DNA of 6,274 nt from an uncultured Clostridia bacterium (lineage in GTDB: Bacteria > Bacillota > Clostridia > Peptostreptococcales > Anaerovoracaceae): positions 1-6,274 of the forward strand of contig CAMIWY010000088.1 of NCBI GenBank assembly GCA_946402595.1, in the 5' to 3' direction. Both the position numbers and the translations under genes were made by a program. The notes under the pieces were generated by a model. It did no database searches, was not told the origin of the DNA, and saw nothing but the letters and a program-made list of their open reading frames with translations. How positions within the stretch are numbered: the stretch's first letter is position 1; each line of letters opens with the position of its first letter. Shown here piece by piece: positions 5,470 through 6,274 of this stretch.

Positions 5470-5527
5470 AAGGTTCTCGTCTATACGGCAACGCCGTATC
5501 ATCCGATGAGAACCTTACTTGCCGTAT
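5470..5527 (-). repeat. Nested inverted repeats with pseudoknot potential over the aminotransferase stop codon
   Basis: Plus-strand coordinates: AAGGTTCTC (5470-5478) pairs with GAGAACCTT (5508-5516) over 9 bp. Inside, ATACGGC (5483-5489) pairs with GCCGTAT (5493-5499) around an AAC loop. In addition ATACGGCAA (5483-5491) is exactly complementary to TTGCCGTAT (5519-5527), which encodes the last residues before the stop. The third pairing competes with the inner stem and, combined with the outer stem, would make a pseudoknot. No T run follows, so this is not a simple terminator. The pairings are seen; the function is unknown. Confidence 0.6.
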
Positions 5528-6274
5528 TTCTCGATCAGCCTCTTAAATCCCGGCATCGAGTTCTTGATGGTCTCATTGGATACGCAGTATGCAAGTCTGA
5601 GGTATCCGGGACAGCCAAATCCTGTTCCCGGCACGATCAGGATGTTCTCCTCGAACTTTGCTGCCTCTGAGAACGCAAGATCGTCTCCGTTCGGTGCCTT
5701 CATGAAGAGATAGAAAGCTCCGTCAGGCTTTGCACACTCATAGCCCATCTCAGTAAGGCCGTTGTACAGATCGTTTCTGTTTTCGTCATAAGCTACGAGG
5801 TCTGGTTCACAGTCGACGCACTCCTCTACTACTCTCTGGATCAGGGTCGGAGGACATACAGAACCGATTTCTCTCGCAGCACCGGCTACTGCGGCATATA
5901 TGACTTTGCCGTTGGCACACTTTGCAGGTACATATACATAACCGATACGCTCGCCAGGCAGAGACAGGCTCTTGGACCAGGAGTAGCATACGATAGTGTT
6001 GTCATAGACTTCCGGAATGAATGTTACTTTGGCGTCCCCGTATACGAGTTCTCTGTATGGTTCATCAGCGATGATGTAGATAGGATGCTCGTATTTGAGT
6101 TCCTTTTTCTTAAGAACAGCAGCGATCTTCTGAAGAGTCTCTTTCGTGTAGACAACTCCGGACGGGTTGTTAGGTGAGTTGATGACTACAGCCACTGTGT
6201 CGTGATTGATAGTCTCCTCGAGCGCTTCAAGATTGATCTGGAAATCAGGAATATCCGGATCTACGCTTCTGACC
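5515..6274 (-). CDS. Class I PLP-dependent aminotransferase, C-terminal 252 residues (gene runs off the right edge)
   Basis: Fold-type I aminotransferases move an amino group between an amino acid and a 2-oxo acid using pyridoxal phosphate; here the substrate cannot be told. The frame is open to the window edge, so the real start lies beyond 6274; a GTG at 6195 is an internal Val, not the start. About 140-150 N-terminal residues are missing compared with a ~390-residue family member. Counting from the first complete codon, visible motifs are NSPNNPSG (32-39), ADEPYRELVY (69-78) with the Asp that contacts the PLP pyridine nitrogen and the Tyr contacting its phenolic oxygen, SWSKSLSLPGERIGY (98-112) with the Schiff-base Lys101 and phosphate-binding Arg109, and YLRLAYC (224-230) with Arg226 for the substrate carboxylate. 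All key residues in the visible part are present, so the enzyme should be active. It looks like an AspC/aromatic-type subgroup member. It has its own terminator and lies upstream of rpsT. Confidence 0.93.
   Translation of the reverse strand, partial: VRSVDPDIPDFQINLEALEETINHDTVAVVINSPNNPSGVVYTKETLQKIAAVLKKKELKYEHPIYIIADEPYRELVYGDAKVTFIPEVYDNTIVCYSWSKSLSLPGERIGYVYVPAKCANGKVIYAAVAGAAREIGSVCPPTLIQRVVEECVDCEPDLVAYDENRNDLYNGLTEMGYECAKPDGAFYLFMKAPNGDDLAFSEAAKFEENILIVPGTGFGCPGYLRLAYCVSNETIKNSMPGFKRLIEKYGK

Noticed and set aside
5470..5516. Simple Rho-independent terminator
   Set aside because: The stem is strong but is followed by GATCTCACTCG rather than a T run; a better terminator lies at 5364-5392.
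6193..6195. GTG as the start of the aminotransferase
   Set aside because: The frame continues upstream without a stop to the window edge, and the upstream residues read as normal aminotransferase sequence before NSPNNPSG; the gene is cut by the window, not short.

Overview
The window reads as an ordinary chromosomal segment of an anaerobic, low-GC-lineage Gram-positive bacterium (Firmicutes, probably class Clostridia). Base composition is fairly balanced rather than AT-rich. The evidence is the lepA-hemW pairing with rpsT just upstream, which is a classic Firmicutes arrangement, and proteins that read as Clostridia-like. The genus cannot be fixed from the sequence. I lean weakly towards a non-sporulating Eubacteriales lineage, because gpr and spoIIP, often found between rpsT and lepA in spore formers, are absent. 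All six genes lie on the minus strand, so transcription runs from high to low coordinates.

In transcription order: (1) 6274-5515, the C-terminal two thirds of a class I PLP-dependent aminotransferase, followed by a structured 3' region and a terminator hairpin at 5364-5392. (2) rpsT (ribosomal protein S20, 5264-4998) with its own promoter (perfect TATAAT at 5315-5310) and its own terminator (4957-4928). (3) An intergenic stretch holding two imperfect palindromic repeat units (4854-4915) directly upstream of a good lepA promoter (TTGACA at 4849-4844). (4) A three-gene unit: lepA (elongation factor 4), an uncharacterised six-helix membrane protein, and hemW (radical-SAM heme chaperone). The last two overlap by 8 bp, and the unit ends in a strong terminator at 900-875. 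(5) glpK (glycerol kinase), which starts at 795 and runs off the left edge.

The core genes serve translation (rpsT, lepA), heme trafficking (hemW), glycerol uptake (glpK) and amino acid metabolism (aminotransferase). I see no mobile element with a transposase, no CRISPR array, no tRNA or rRNA and no evident novel multi-gene system. The points most worth a second look are the paired TGACA/TGTCA palindromic repeats upstream of lepA, two lineage-specific insertions in HemW (one with an internal 10-bp direct repeat), a possible pseudoknot spanning the aminotransferase stop codon, the unknown membrane gene inserted into the lepA-hemW operon, and a glycerol kinase that seems to lack the HPr-phosphorylated histidine known from other Firmicutes.
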